NCBI RefSeq assembly: GCF_003352185.1
Contig: NZ_CP029608.1
Coordinates: 744,001 to 808,000, forward strand
Length of the DNA: 64,000 nt
DNA from: Pseudomonas kribbensis
Lineage (GTDB): Bacteria; Pseudomonadota; Gammaproteobacteria; Pseudomonadales; Pseudomonadaceae
Direction of reading: 5' to 3'
The position numbers and the translations under genes were made by a program. This document shows, piece by piece, positions 9,097 through 18,596 of the stretch. The stretch's first letter is position 1. Each line of letters begins with the position of its first letter. A model generated the notes under the pieces. The model did not search any database. It was not told the origin of the DNA and worked only from the letters and a program-made list of their open reading frames with translations.

Positions 9097-10389
9097 TTAC
9101 TGAGATTCGCCGCGTTCACGGGCAATGGCACGGTAGCCGATGTCGGTGCGGTAGAAGCAGCCTTCCCAGTCGATGGCCTTGGCCAGTTTGTAGGCCTGCT
9201 CCTGGGCAGCACTCACGCTGGCGCCCATGGCGGTAGCGCAGAGCACCCGACCACCGGCTGTCACGACGTTGCCGTCCTTGAGCGCGGTGCCCGCGTGGAA
9301 GACCTTGCCTTCCAGTGCGGCGGCTGCGTCCAGGCCGTTGATCGGCGCGCCCTTGGCGTAGTCGCCCGGGTAACCGCCGGCCGCCAGCACGATGCCGACG
9401 CTTGGGCGTGGATCCCACTGCGCTTCGACTTTATCCAGGGCCTGGGCCAGTGCCGCTTCGACCAGCAACACCAGGCTCGACTGCAGGCGCAGCATCACCG
9501 GTTGGGTTTCCGGATCACCGAAACGGCAGTTGAACTCGATGACCTTCGGATTGCCGGCCTTGTCGATCATCAGACCGGCGTACAGGAAACCGGTGTAGAC
9601 GTTGCCTTCCTCGGCCATGCCACGCACGGTCGGCCAGATCACCAGATCCATCACGCGCTGGTGCACGTCGGCGGTGACCACCGGAGCCGGGGAGTAGGCA
9701 CCCATGCCGCCGGTGTTCGGGCCGCTGTCGCCGTCGCCGACGCGTTTGTGGTCCTGGCTGGTGGCCATCGGCAGGACGTTCTTGCCGTCGACCATGACGA
9801 TGAAGCTGGCTTCTTCGCCGTCGAGGAATTCTTCGATCACGACGCGGGAACCGGCGTCGCCGAAAGCATTGCCGGCGAGCATGTCGCGCACGGCGTCTTC
9901 GGCTTCGGCCAGGGTCATGGCGACGATCACGCCTTTGCCGGCGGCCAGGCCGTCGGCCTTGATCACGATCGGCGCGCCTTTTTCACGCAGATAAGCCAGG
10001 GCAGGTTCGATCTCGGTGAAGTTCTGGTAGTCGGCGGTCGGGATCTTGTGGCGCGCCAGGAAGTCCTTGGTGAAGGCTTTCGAGCCTTCCAGCTGCGCGG
10101 CACCGGCGGTCGGACCGAAGCAGTCCAGGCCACGGGAGCGGAACAGATCGACGACGCCGGCAACCAGCGGTACTTCCGGGCCGACGATGGTCAGGGAGAC
10201 GTTCTTCTCGGCGAAGTCAGCCAGTTGTTCAAGGGCCAGCACGTCGATGGCGACGTTTTCGCACTTGGCTTCAATCGCGGTACCGGCGTTGCCCGGGGCG
10301 ACGAAAACCTTCTGCACGCGCGGATCCTGAGCCACTTTCCAGGCCAGGGCGTGTTCGCGGCCACCGCTGCCAATGATCAAAACATTCAT
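9097..10389 (-). CDS. purD: PurD, phosphoribosylamine-glycine ligase
   Basis: This is the cytosolic ATP-grasp enzyme joining glycine to 5-phosphoribosylamine to make GAR, the second step of purine synthesis. At 430 residues it has the usual length. It starts with the family signature MNVLIIGSGGREHALAW and has the ATP-grasp glycine-rich loop ADGLAAGKGVIVA and the NTGGMGAYSPAP motif. The ATG at 10389 has a CGAGG site. It lies downstream of purH with a 156-base gap that holds a REPIN, and upstream of retS by about 100 bases. The purH-purD pair is a standard arrangement. Confidence 0.97.
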   Translation of the reverse strand: MNVLIIGSGGREHALAWKVAQDPRVQKVFVAPGNAGTAIEAKCENVAIDVLALEQLADFAEKNVSLTIVGPEVPLVAGVVDLFRSRGLDCFGPTAGAAQLEGSKAFTKDFLARHKIPTADYQNFTEIEPALAYLREKGAPIVIKADGLAAGKGVIVAMTLAEAEDAVRDMLAGNAFGDAGSRVVIEEFLDGEEASFIVMVDGKNVLPMATSQDHKRVGDGDSGPNTGGMGAYSPAPVVTADVHQRVMDLVIWPTVRGMAEEGNVYTGFLYAGLMIDKAGNPKVIEFNCRFGDPETQPVMLRLQSSLVLLVEAALAQALDKVEAQWDPRPSVGIVLAAGGYPGDYAKGAPINGLDAAAALEGKVFHAGTALKDGNVVTAGGRVLCATAMGASVSAAQEQAYKLAKAIDWEGCFYRTDIGYRAIARERGESQ

Positions 10390-10442
10390 TTCAAAAACCT
10401 CGGATGACGCTAATTCTGTTGAGCGCCGCTGGGGCGCTTTTC

Positions 10443-10533
10443 TGTGGGAGCGAGCCTGCTCAAGAAAGCAGTTGTGTCAGTCACATCTGAAGTGAATGTG
10501 CCGCCGTCTTCGCGGGCAAGCCCGCTCCCACAG
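10443..10533. repeat. REPIN: two inverted REP half-elements between purH and purD
   Basis: A REP half starting TGTGGGAGCGAGCC (10443 on) faces an inverted REP half ending GGGCAAGCCCGCTCCCACA (to 10533), with about 45 unrelated bases between. GTGGGAGC with an AAGCCCGCTC core is the well-known REP consensus of fluorescens-group Pseudomonas, and paired inverted REPs form REPINs that are mobilised by RAYT transposases. The left copy has two changes from the right one. A GC hairpin with TTTT (10422-10441) precedes it on the plus strand. Confidence 0.85.
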
Positions 10534-10545
10534 TGGATCGTGCAC

Positions 10546-12153
10546 TTAGTGACGGAAGTGGCGCATGCCCGTGAACACCATTGCGATGCCCGCTTCATCA
10601 GCAGCAGCAATCACCTCGGCATCACGCATCGAACCACCCGGCTGGATCACCGCAGTGATGCCGACCTTGGCCGCATTGTCCAGACCGTCGCGGAACGGGA
10701 AGAACGCATCCGACGCCATGACCGAACCGGCCACTTGCAGACCGGCATGTTCAGCCTTGATCGCAGCGATACGCGCCGAGTTCACACGGCTCATCTGGCC
10801 GGCGCCGACACCGATGGTCTGACGGTTCTTGGCGTAGACGATGGCGTTGGATTTGACGAACTTGGCCACTTTCCAGGCGAAGATCAGGTCGTGGATTTCC
10901 TGTTCGGTCGGGGCGCGCTTGGTCACCACTTTCAGGTCGTCGGCGCCGATCATGCCGATATCGCGGCTCTGGACCAGCAGGCCGCCGTTGACGCGCTTGT
11001 AGTCCCAGGCCGGAACGCGATCCGCCGACCACTCGCCGCAGGCCAGCAGGCGCACATTGGCCTTGGCAGCGACGATTTCACGGGCTTCTGCGCTGACGCT
11101 CGGCGCGATGATCACTTCCACGAATTGACGTTCGACGATCGCCTTGGCGGTCTCGGCATCCAGTTCACGGTTGAAGGCGATGATGCCGCCGAATGCCGAC
11201 TCGGTGTCGGTGGCGTAGGCCAGTTCGTAGGCCTGACGGATGCCGCCTTCGGCGTCCGGGCTCACGGCCACGCCGCACGGGTTGGCGTGCTTGACGATCA
11301 CGCAGGCTGGTTTGACGAAGCTCTTCACGCATTCCAGCGCGGCGTCGGTGTCGGCCACGTTGTTGTACGAAAGCTCTTTGCCTTGCAGCTGGGTCGCGGT
11401 AGCGATGCCGACTTCGGCAGGCTTGGCCTCAACGTAGAACGCCGCGCTCTGGTGCGGGTTCTCGCCGTAGCGCATTTCCTGAGCCTTGATGAACTGGCTG
11501 TTGAAGGTGCGCGGGAATTCGCTGCGGCCTTCGGTGCTCAGGGTTTCGGCAGCCTGGTTCACGGTGCCCATGTAGTTGGCGATCATGCCGTCGTAAGCAG
11601 CGGTGTGCTCGAACGCCTTGAGCATCAGGTCGAAACGCTGAGCGTAGGTGAGGCCGCCGGCCTTGAGGTTTTCCAGGACGTTGGCGTAATCGCTGGCATT
11701 CACCACGATGGCCACGTCTTTGTGGTTTTTCGCCGCCGAACGGACCATGGTCGGGCCGCCGATATCGATGTTCTCGATGGCGGTCGGCAGGTCGCAGCCT
11801 GGCTTGCTGATGGTGGCTTCGAACGGGTACAGGTTGACGGCTACCAGATCGATCGGCTTGATGCCGTGCTCGTTCATGATGGCGTCATCGATACCGCGAC
11901 GACCGAGGATCCCGCCGTGGATTTTAGGGTGCAGGGTTTTCACCCGACCATCCATCATTTCTGCGAAACCGGTGTAATCCGCGACTTCCACTGCGGCCAC
12001 GCCGTTGTCCTGCAGCAGTTTGAAGGTCCCGCCGGTGGAAAGGATTTCCACGCCCAGGGCTTCCAGCTCCCTGGCGAATTCGAGGATCCCGGTCTTGTCG
12101 GAAACACTGATCAAGGCGCGGCGGATCGGCAGGCGGGTAGTCTGGTCGGTCAT
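10546..12153 (-). CDS. purH: PurH, bifunctional AICAR transformylase / IMP cyclohydrolase
   Basis: It carries out the last two steps to IMP: formylation of AICAR and ring closure of FAICAR. The ATG at 12153 gives 535 residues beginning [20 protein letters not shown], the usual Pseudomonas start; GGAA lies 9 bases before it, while in-frame ATG/TTG codons a few residues upstream lack a good site. The N-terminal MGS-like cyclohydrolase domain shows STGGT and [14 protein letters not shown]; the C-terminal transformylase shows KHANPCG. It follows fis but a terminator separates the two, so it probably has its own promoter. Confidence 0.97.
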   Translation of the reverse strand: MTDQTTRLPIRRALISVSDKTGILEFARELEALGVEILSTGGTFKLLQDNGVAAVEVADYTGFAEMMDGRVKTLHPKIHGGILGRRGIDDAIMNEHGIKPIDLVAVNLYPFEATISKPGCDLPTAIENIDIGGPTMVRSAAKNHKDVAIVVNASDYANVLENLKAGGLTYAQRFDLMLKAFEHTAAYDGMIANYMGTVNQAAETLSTEGRSEFPRTFNSQFIKAQEMRYGENPHQSAAFYVEAKPAEVGIATATQLQGKELSYNNVADTDAALECVKSFVKPACVIVKHANPCGVAVSPDAEGGIRQAYELAYATDTESAFGGIIAFNRELDAETAKAIVERQFVEVIIAPSVSAEAREIVAAKANVRLLACGEWSADRVPAWDYKRVNGGLLVQSRDIGMIGADDLKVVTKRAPTEQEIHDLIFAWKVAKFVKSNAIVYAKNRQTIGVGAGQMSRVNSARIAAIKAEHAGLQVAGSVMASDAFFPFRDGLDNAAKVGITAVIQPGGSMRDAEVIAAADEAGIAMVFTGMRHFRH

Positions 12154-12185
12154 CTCAATTTCCATCAAAAGCAAGGGAAGTCAGC

Positions 12186-12218
12186 AAAAAAGGCGACCGG
12201 TTTTACGCGGGCGCCTTT
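12186..12218 (-). terminator. Terminator after dusB-fis
   Basis: Read leftwards, AAAGGCG ... CGCCTTT closes a GC stem (12189-12218) and runs into six T residues. It sits just after the fis stop and before the purH leader. Confidence 0.75.
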
Positions 12219-12235
12219 CTGGTTGGATTGAATGC

Positions 12236-12556
12236 TTACAGCAGATCGTACTGCTTGAGTTTCTTGCGCAGCGTGCCGCGGTTGAGTCCGAGCAGCTCGC
12301 TGGCCTTGGTCTGGTTGCCCTTGACGTAGTTCATCACGCTTTCGAGCAGGGGAGCCTCGACTTCGGAGAGCACCAGGTTGTACACGTCCGTGACGGCTGC
12401 GCCCTCAAGGTGGGCGAAATAATTGTGCAGCGCCTTCTCGACACTCCCGCGAAGGGTCTGGCCTTCTTCGCTCGGGGTATTGAGGTGCTGTTTCAAATTC
12501 ACGTTGTCGCTCACGGGTGTTGTTCCACTCACTAAAGTCTCGGTCATCATCGTCAT
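12236..12556 (-). CDS. fis: Fis, nucleoid-associated DNA-bending regulator
   Basis: The 106-residue protein begins [11 protein letters not shown] at 12556. The C-terminal helix-turn-helix reads [19 protein letters not shown], the Fis/NtrC-type DNA-binding motif. Fis dimers bend DNA, stimulate rRNA promoters and act in recombination. Its start overlaps the dusB stop by four bases (ATGA), the classic dusB-fis operon in which Fis translation depends on the upstream gene. A longer in-frame start would run into dusB and is not favoured. Confidence 0.96.
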   Translation of the reverse strand: MTMMTETLVSGTTPVSDNVNLKQHLNTPSEEGQTLRGSVEKALHNYFAHLEGAAVTDVYNLVLSEVEAPLLESVMNYVKGNQTKASELLGLNRGTLRKKLKQYDLL

Positions 12557-13563
12557 GCGGCCACCCCTTCTCCGTCCCCTGTCAGGCTCTTGTAACGTTC
12601 GGCGAAGAACTCCCGAACGTTGGCGCATTGTGTTTCCGTACCATCCAAACGATTGAAACGGGCGCGGAACTCCTTGGCGCCCGGCAAGGTTGCGAGATAC
12701 CAGCCCACATGCTTTCGGGCAATGCGTACGCCCATCACGTCCCCATAAAAGGCGTGGAGGGCAGCCAGATGCTCAAGCAGAATGCGTTCCACCTCGGACA
12801 GCTCCGGCGCCGGCAGTTTTTCGCCGGTACGCAGGAAGTGTTCGATCTCACGAAAAATCCACGGCCGCCCCTGGGCAGCCCGGCCGATCAACAGGCCATC
12901 GGCACCGGTCGCGTCGAGCACGTAGCGGGCCTTTTCCGGCGATACGATGTCGCCGTTGGCAAAGACCGGAATCGACACCGCCTGCTTGATCGCGGCAATG
13001 GTGTCGTACTCGGCCTCGCCGGTGTACAGGTCGGCGCGGGTGCGGCCATGCACCGCCAGTGCCGTGATCCCGGCCTGCTCGGCGATCTTCGCCACCGTCA
13101 GGCCGTTCTTGTTGTCGCGATCCCATCCGGTGCGGATCTTCAGGGTTACCGGCACATCAACCGCAGCCACCACGGCATGCAGGATCTCGGTAACCAGTGC
13201 TTCATCCTTCAGCAACGCGGAGCCGGCAGCCTTGTTGCAGACCTTCTTCGCCGGGCAACCCATGTTGATATCAATAATCTGTGCGCCCAGCTCGACGTTG
13301 GCCCGGGCCGCATCCGCCAGCATCTGCGCGTCGCCACCGGCAATCTGTACCGAGCGCGGCTCGGGATCGCCTTCGTGGATCATGCGCATGCGCGACTTGC
13401 GGGTATTCCACAGGCTCATGTCGCTGGTGACCATTTCCGAGACTACAAGCCCTGCGCCCAATCGCTTGCACAACTGACGAAAGGGCTGGTCGGTGACACC
13501 CGCCATAGGGGCGAGGATCAAGCCGTTCTGCAATGTATATGGGCCGATGCGTACCGCCGACAT
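12553..13563 (-). CDS. dusB: DusB, tRNA-dihydrouridine synthase
   Basis: This FMN enzyme reduces uridines in the tRNA D-loop (U17 in E. coli DusB). The 336-residue TIM barrel carries APMAGVTD at the N terminus, the catalytic-cysteine segment [13 protein letters not shown], and FMN/phosphate-binding GDI and [13 protein letters not shown] segments. The ATG at 13563 has a GGAAGT site. It is first gene of dusB-fis. Confidence 0.96.
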   Translation of the reverse strand: MSAVRIGPYTLQNGLILAPMAGVTDQPFRQLCKRLGAGLVVSEMVTSDMSLWNTRKSRMRMIHEGDPEPRSVQIAGGDAQMLADAARANVELGAQIIDINMGCPAKKVCNKAAGSALLKDEALVTEILHAVVAAVDVPVTLKIRTGWDRDNKNGLTVAKIAEQAGITALAVHGRTRADLYTGEAEYDTIAAIKQAVSIPVFANGDIVSPEKARYVLDATGADGLLIGRAAQGRPWIFREIEHFLRTGEKLPAPELSEVERILLEHLAALHAFYGDVMGVRIARKHVGWYLATLPGAKEFRARFNRLDGTETQCANVREFFAERYKSLTGDGEGVAA

Positions 13564-13614
13564 AGGACTTCCCTGAAGTGGGGCCGGATCATGAGAGTTC
13601 GAAAAAGGGTTGGC

Positions 13615-13643
13615 ATGATACCCGCTCTCGATGACTGGATAAA
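13615..13643 (-). promoter_or_regulatory. Candidate promoter of dusB-fis
   Basis: On the minus strand a good -10 (TATCAT, 13615-13620) lies 17 bases from a weak -35 (TTTATC, 13638-13643), about 50 bases before the dusB start. This is a pattern-only call. Confidence 0.35.
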
Positions 13644-13748
13644 GGCTGAATTGAACAAAATCTGAACAGTCATTTCGTTATTGCCTGCGGTTTGGTCGTG
13701 CAGGGCAAAGTCAGAAAACTGCCGTCAATCCTGGAGCGCTGAAGTGTT

Positions 13749-15020
13749 TCACTCGGGAGAGTGGAAACTCAGACTGTAGTTCACCGCTTTCGGTCCCGGA
13801 TCGAGGATGTCCAGCGCGATGTGGATGGGCGTCTGCGGCGGCATTTCCGCCATGCCCTCGAGATCGCCGTTGAGGTATTCGCCGGGTTTGAATCGGCGAC
13901 TGGCGATCAGGTGGCCGTTGAGGTCGGCAAAGCGCAACTCCAGCAGCGGAAACGGTTGCGAGAACGGGGCGCGGTTGTAAATGATCGCGTCCACCACCAG
14001 CGCACCGCTGAATTCCGGGTGGCTGCGCACCACCAGGTTGCTGCTCTTGATCTTGGCGATATCGACCTTGGACGGCACCGTGCAGCCGATCTGCGGGCAC
14101 AGTTGCTGGAACCACGGGCGGTACTGGTCCTGGCGGGCCAGTTCGTCGAAGTGATAGGCGATGTACTGGCCGGCGAGACCGGCGGCGGCGAGCAGCACCA
14201 ACACCAGCCACAGCAGGCGTCGGCCCCAGGGCGAGCGGCGTTTTTGCCAGTCCAGCTGCAACGGATCGTCGGTCAGGTCCTGCAGAACCTCGGAGCGCAC
14301 GCCGGGTTCGTCACGTTCGCGCTTTTTTCGTGGAGGTTCGATTGCAGGCAGATCGTCGTCGACGTCCTCACTGGCCGACAGGCGCTCATGGCGAGCAGAC
14401 GGATCGATCGGATCGTGCAGGCGCAGTTGCGGAATGGGAGGCTCGTCGTCGAGGTCTACCGGTTCCAGCGACAGCGAAGGCTCGGTGCGTTCCGGTTTCA
14501 CCGGTTCGAAATCGACTGCTTCGGCTGCGTGTTCAGGTTCGATGGTCCGCTCATCCGCCGGTTCGCTGAACAGGCTGCCTGACCACGGCTCGTCTTCCGG
14601 TTCATGGCTGTCGCGGCGAGCACTGAGGGATTCCTCGCGTGCACGGCCGAATTCGGTGGTCGGCTGGATTTCCCGCTGCTCGAGGCGGGCCAGTTCCTGA
14701 TCCAGATCCAGGCTGTCGAGATCCAGCTCGGCGGCGCTCCACTGCTTCTGGCTGATGGCGCGAGGTTCGGGCGGTTCGATTGGCTCCGGTTGTCTGGCGA
14801 CGACCGGCGCTTCGATAACCGGTGCCGGTTCGACAATGGCTGGCGCTACCGGCGTGACTGCTTCCTTGCCTGCGCGTTGCTCTAGCAGCTGTTTGGCGGC
14901 GTTGAACACTTGCAGGCAGGAGCCGCAACGAACCACCCCGCGGGCCACGCTCAATTGAGTGTGACTGACGCGGAAACTGGTTTGGCAATGCGGGCACTGG
15001 GTGACGAAGCTGTCGGTCAT
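13749..15020 (-). CDS. Zinc-ribbon, DUF3426 single-pass membrane protein
   Basis: The 423-residue protein opens with a zinc ribbon, CPHC (near residue 9) and CGSC (near 33), of the MJ0042 type. A long acidic, Pro/Glu-rich linker follows (about 50-265), then one membrane helix (LLWLVLVLLAAAGLAGQYIAY, about 270-290) and a C-terminal DUF3426 domain. Its role is not known. The position between prmA and dusB matches PA4851 and is conserved in pseudomonads. The linker is low complexity, so homology searches should use the two ends. Confidence 0.85.
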   Translation of the reverse strand: MTDSFVTQCPHCQTSFRVSHTQLSVARGVVRCGSCLQVFNAAKQLLEQRAGKEAVTPVAPAIVEPAPVIEAPVVARQPEPIEPPEPRAISQKQWSAAELDLDSLDLDQELARLEQREIQPTTEFGRAREESLSARRDSHEPEDEPWSGSLFSEPADERTIEPEHAAEAVDFEPVKPERTEPSLSLEPVDLDDEPPIPQLRLHDPIDPSARHERLSASEDVDDDLPAIEPPRKKRERDEPGVRSEVLQDLTDDPLQLDWQKRRSPWGRRLLWLVLVLLAAAGLAGQYIAYHFDELARQDQYRPWFQQLCPQIGCTVPSKVDIAKIKSSNLVVRSHPEFSGALVVDAIIYNRAPFSQPFPLLELRFADLNGHLIASRRFKPGEYLNGDLEGMAEMPPQTPIHIALDILDPGPKAVNYSLSFHSPE

Positions 15021-15050
15021 GCGGCGATCCGGATTGAGCAGGCGGTCATT

Positions 15051-15929
15051 CTAGCGCCGACGGCCAGTGATGCGCACCCAGCCGTCGCGATTGGCGATCG
15101 GGTCAAGATCGAAGTCCTGCGCGTAGGCGGCGGCGACTTCTTCGCCCTGTTCGGCAAGGATCCCGGACAGCGCCAGACGGCCGCCGGACTTGACCAGACC
15201 AGACAGTTGCGGCGCCAGGGAAACCAGCGGGCCGGCCAGAATGTTGGCCACCAGCACGTCGGCTTTGACCTGTGGCAGATCTTCCGGCAGGTACAGCGGG
15301 AACAGTTCGTCGGCAATGCCGTTGCGACCGGCATTGTCGCGGGATGCTTCAAGCGCCTGCACGTCGATGTCGGTGCCGACCGCTTCTTTCGCGCCGAGCA
15401 GCAGGGCGGCGATGGCCAGAATCCCCGAGCCGCAGCCGAAGTCCAGCACGTTGCAGTCTTTCAGGTCCTGACCGTCCAGCCATTCCAGGCACAGGGCGGT
15501 GGTCGGGTGGGTGCCGGTGCCGAAGGCCAGGCCCGGATCCAGCAGCAGGTTGACCGCGTCAGGTTGCGGCGCGGCGTGCCAGCTCGGCACGATCCACAGG
15601 CGCTGGCCGAATTGCATCGGCTGGAAACCATCCATCCAGCTGCGTTCCCAGTCCTGGTCTTCGATCACTTCGCTGTGATGCTCGGGCAGCGGGCTGCCGG
15701 TCAGCAGTTCCAGATGGGCGAGTACCGGGGCGGCTTCGGTACCGCCCTCGAACAGGGCCAGCAGGTGGGTGTGCGCCCACAGCGGGGTGGTATTGAGTTC
15801 CGGTTCGAAGATCGGCTGATCTTCGGCGTCCATGAAGGTCACCGAAACGGCGCCCACTTCAAGGAAAGCGTCTTCGTAGGTTTCGGCTTGTTCTGGGCTG
15901 ATGGCGAGACGGACTTGCAGCCAAGGCAT
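15051..15929 (-). CDS. prmA: PrmA, ribosomal protein L11 methyltransferase
   Basis: It uses SAM to trimethylate residues of ribosomal protein L11. The start [11 protein letters not shown] at 15929 gives 292 residues, the family's usual size, with AGGTG before it; an earlier in-frame start at 15986 adds 19 unlikely residues. The SAM-binding motif is [15 protein letters not shown] near 160, and the substrate-site motif VANILAGPL follows. It lies 30 bases from the zinc-ribbon gene on the same strand. Confidence 0.95.
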   Translation of the reverse strand: MPWLQVRLAISPEQAETYEDAFLEVGAVSVTFMDAEDQPIFEPELNTTPLWAHTHLLALFEGGTEAAPVLAHLELLTGSPLPEHHSEVIEDQDWERSWMDGFQPMQFGQRLWIVPSWHAAPQPDAVNLLLDPGLAFGTGTHPTTALCLEWLDGQDLKDCNVLDFGCGSGILAIAALLLGAKEAVGTDIDVQALEASRDNAGRNGIADELFPLYLPEDLPQVKADVLVANILAGPLVSLAPQLSGLVKSGGRLALSGILAEQGEEVAAAYAQDFDLDPIANRDGWVRITGRRR

Positions 15930-16008
15930 GGCGGGCACCTGTGAAAAAGATTGATTGCAGCCTAGCGGCCTGCGAGAAGCGCGCAAGTTTACGCGAGCGC
16001 GACGGTTT

Positions 16009-16022
16009 TGTGGGAGCGGGGA
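16009..16022. repeat. Solitary REP fragment
   Basis: TGTGGGAGCGGGG matches the head of the REP half-element seen in full at 10443-10533, but no inverted partner or AAGCCCGC core follows. It is probably a decayed single REP between accC and prmA. Confidence 0.5.
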
Positions 16023-16053
16023 ATGTGTGAGCAGATGAAACCTGCAGAAACAA

Positions 16054-16077
16054 CAAGGCCGCCCGAAGGCGGCCTTG
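16054..16077 (-). terminator. Terminator of the aroQ-accB-accC operon
   Basis: A perfect 10-bp stem (16054-16063 with 16068-16077) closes a four-base loop and is followed on the minus strand by a T-rich tail. It is 19 bases past the accC stop. Confidence 0.8.
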
Positions 16078-16095
16078 TCATGTGCGGGCTTGAGC

Positions 16096-17454
16096 TTAGT
16101 GCTTGTCGCCAGCCAGCTTGTGCTCGAGGTAGTGAATGTTCACGCCCCCTTTGCAGAAGCCTTCGTCGCGGGTCAGATCACGGTGCAGCGGGATGTTGGT
16201 CTTGATCCCGTCAACCACGATTTCGTCCAGGGCATTGCGCATGCGGGCCATGGCTTCGTCGCGGGTGGCGCCGTAAGTGATCAGCTTGCCGATCAGCGAG
16301 TCGTAGTTCGGCGGAACCGCATAACCGCTGTACAGATGCGAATCGACGCGAACGCCGTTGCCGCCTGGCGCGTGGAAATGCTTGACCGTACCCGGGCTCG
16401 GCATGAAGGTCTTTGGATCTTCAGCGTTGATCCGGCATTCCAGCGAGTGACCGCGGATAACCACGTCATCCTGAGTGAACGACAGCTTGTTGCCAGCGGC
16501 GATGCTGAGCATCTCCTTGACGATGTCGATACCGGTGACCATTTCCGAAACCGGGTGCTCCACCTGAACACGAGTGTTCATTTCGATGAAGTAGAAACGA
16601 CCGTTCTCGTACAGGAACTCGAAGGTGCCGGCGCCACGGTAGCCGATGTCGATGCACGCCTTGACGCAGCGAGCGAGGACTTCCTTGCGCGCGTTCTCGT
16701 CGATGCCCGGTGCCGGCGCTTCTTCGAGAACCTTCTGGTGACGGCGCTGGAGCGAGCAGTCACGGTCGCCCAGATGGATGGCGTTGCCCTGGCCGTCGGA
16801 CAGCACCTGCACTTCGACGTGACGCGGGTTGGTCAGGAATTTTTCCAGATAGACCATCGGGTTGCCGAACGCCGCGCCAGCTTCGGAGCGGGTCAGTTTG
16901 GCCGAGGCGATCAGGTCTTCTTCCTTGTGCACCACGCGCATGCCGCGACCACCGCCGCCGCCGGCGGCCTTGATGATCACCGGGTAGCCGACTTCACGAC
17001 CGATGCGCAGCGCCGTTTCTTCGTCTTCCGGCAGTGGGCCGTCGGAGCCTGGAACGGTTGGCACGCCCGCTTCGATCATCGCGTGCTTGGCCGATACCTT
17101 GTCGCCCATCAGGCGAATGGTCTCGGCTTTCGGGCCGATGAAAGCGAAGCCGGAGTTCTCGACCTGCTCGGCAAAGTCGGCGTTTTCCGCGAGGAAACCG
17201 TAGCCTGGGTGAATGGCGGTAGCGCCAGTCACTTCAGCGGCCGCGATGATTGCCGGGATGTGCAGGTAGGAGTGCGCGGCAGAAGCCGGGCCGATGCAGA
17301 CGGATTCGTCTGCCAGACCCAGGTGCATCAGCTCTTTGTCGGCCTTGGAGTAAACGGCGACGGTCTTGATGCCCATCTCTTTGCAGGCACGCAGAATCCG
17401 CAGGGCGATCTCACCGCGGTTAGCGATCAGAACTTTTTCCAACTTCGCAGTCAT
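16096..17454 (-). CDS. accC: AccC, biotin carboxylase subunit of acetyl-CoA carboxylase
   Basis: It carboxylates biotin on AccB using ATP and bicarbonate, the first half of malonyl-CoA synthesis. The ATG at 17454 ([19 protein letters not shown]) has GGAGAG 8-9 bases before it and gives 452 residues. The ATP-grasp glycine loop [14 protein letters not shown] and the [26 protein letters not shown] core (split across residues about 275-300) are intact. It is 17 bases downstream of accB, in the standard aroQ-accB-accC order. Confidence 0.97.
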   Translation of the reverse strand: MTAKLEKVLIANRGEIALRILRACKEMGIKTVAVYSKADKELMHLGLADESVCIGPASAAHSYLHIPAIIAAAEVTGATAIHPGYGFLAENADFAEQVENSGFAFIGPKAETIRLMGDKVSAKHAMIEAGVPTVPGSDGPLPEDEETALRIGREVGYPVIIKAAGGGGGRGMRVVHKEEDLIASAKLTRSEAGAAFGNPMVYLEKFLTNPRHVEVQVLSDGQGNAIHLGDRDCSLQRRHQKVLEEAPAPGIDENARKEVLARCVKACIDIGYRGAGTFEFLYENGRFYFIEMNTRVQVEHPVSEMVTGIDIVKEMLSIAAGNKLSFTQDDVVIRGHSLECRINAEDPKTFMPSPGTVKHFHAPGGNGVRVDSHLYSGYAVPPNYDSLIGKLITYGATRDEAMARMRNALDEIVVDGIKTNIPLHRDLTRDEGFCKGGVNIHYLEHKLAGDKH

Positions 17455-17471
17455 CAAAGGCTCTCCGCAGT

Positions 17472-17942
17472 TCAAACGATGGTGAACAGCGGTTGGTCGT
17501 ACTCAACCGGCTGGCCGTCTTCGACGAGGATGGACTCGATCACACCGCTGGTTTCAGCTTCGATGTGGTTCATCATCTTCATGGCTTCGACGATGCACAG
17601 GGTGTCGCCTTTCTTCACGGTCTGGCCGACTTCAACGAAGGACGGCGAGGTTGGCGAAGATTTGCGATAGAAGGTGCCGACCATCGGCGAACGGGCAACG
17701 GTGCCGTTCAGTGCTGGAGCAGCAGCGGCAGCTGGGGCAGCGGCTGCAGCAGCAACCGGAGCGGCAGCGGCGGCAGGTGCAGCGGCCGGAGCCTGCATCG
17801 GAGCCGGAGCATAGTACTGCTGCGCCGGGGTCTTGCTGTGACGGCTGATGCGTACGGACTCTTCGCCTTCCTTGATCTCGAGCTCGTCGATGCCGGACTC
17901 TTCCAGCAATTCGATCAGTTTCTTAACTTTACGGATATCCAT
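17472..17942 (-). CDS. accB: AccB, biotin carboxyl carrier protein
   Basis: The 156-residue carrier has an N-terminal helical region, a flexible Ala/Pro-rich linker (about 45-80) and a biotinyl domain with EAMKM; the biotinylated lysine is K122. The carrier swings between AccC and the AccAD transferase. It lies between aroQ and accC with gaps of 24 and 17 bases. Confidence 0.97.
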   Translation of the reverse strand: MDIRKVKKLIELLEESGIDELEIKEGEESVRISRHSKTPAQQYYAPAPMQAPAAAPAAAAAPVAAAAAAPAAAAAPALNGTVARSPMVGTFYRKSSPTSPSFVEVGQTVKKGDTLCIVEAMKMMNHIEAETSGVIESILVEDGQPVEYDQPLFTIV

Positions 17943-17966
17943 GAATCATCAACTCCCAAGGGTCGG

Positions 17967-18422
17967 TCAGGGGCGTATAGCTTGTTGTTCAAGCTGCTCT
18001 AGTGCAGCCTCCAGGGCCAGTCGGTAACCGCTGGCGCCAAGGCCGCAGATCACTCCCACCGCTACGTCGGAGAAGTAAGAGTGATGGCGGAAAGGTTCGC
18101 GTTTGTGCACGTTGGACAAATGCACTTCGATGAATGGGATGCTCACTCCCAGCAGCGCGTCACGTAATGCGACACTTGTGTGCGTAAAAGCTGCCGGATT
18201 GATAAGAATGAAGTCCACGCCTTCGCTGCGCGCGGCATGGATACGGTCGATCAATTCGTACTCGGCATTGCTTTGCAGGTGCAGCAGATGATGGCCGGCT
18301 TCGCGGGCGCGGCGTTCCAGATCCTGATTGATCTGCGCCAGGGTGGTCGACCCGTAAGTCCCGGGTTCCCGGGTGCCGAGCAGGTTCAGGTTGGGGCCGT
18401 GCAGCACCAGTAGCGTTGCCAT
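17967..18422 (-). CDS. aroQ: AroQ, type II 3-dehydroquinate dehydratase
   Basis: It dehydrates 3-dehydroquinate to 3-dehydroshikimate, third step of the shikimate pathway. The 151-residue protein has the type II signature [16 protein letters not shown] with the catalytic tyrosine soon after (TYGS), NPAAFTHTS, and [17 protein letters not shown] with the catalytic histidine. It is first gene of the aroQ-accB-accC operon, as at PA4846-4848. Confidence 0.97.
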   Translation of the reverse strand: MATLLVLHGPNLNLLGTREPGTYGSTTLAQINQDLERRAREAGHHLLHLQSNAEYELIDRIHAARSEGVDFILINPAAFTHTSVALRDALLGVSIPFIEVHLSNVHKREPFRHHSYFSDVAVGVICGLGASGYRLALEAALEQLEQQAIRP

Positions 18423-18596
18423 CTGCGTGTTCCTTGTTATGGGTGAGCCTCGTCAGAACCCGGCGACTATGCCGCAAAGACTTTGTGACTGTCCAGTTCT
18501 CTGCAATAGCCAGCACGATCTCCGATGTTTGCGCGAAATATGTGACTGAGTGATCAGATCCGGTCATTCACACCGCCAAACCCGGCACAATCGCGA

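Noticed and set aside
9073..12231. Long plus-strand frames opposite purD and purH
   Set aside because: Mirror frames of conserved purine genes; composition is His/Val/Asp-skewed and no motifs are present.
16075..17670. 531-residue plus frame opposite accC/accB
   Set aside because: Antisense to two conserved operon genes; no start signal or family resemblance.
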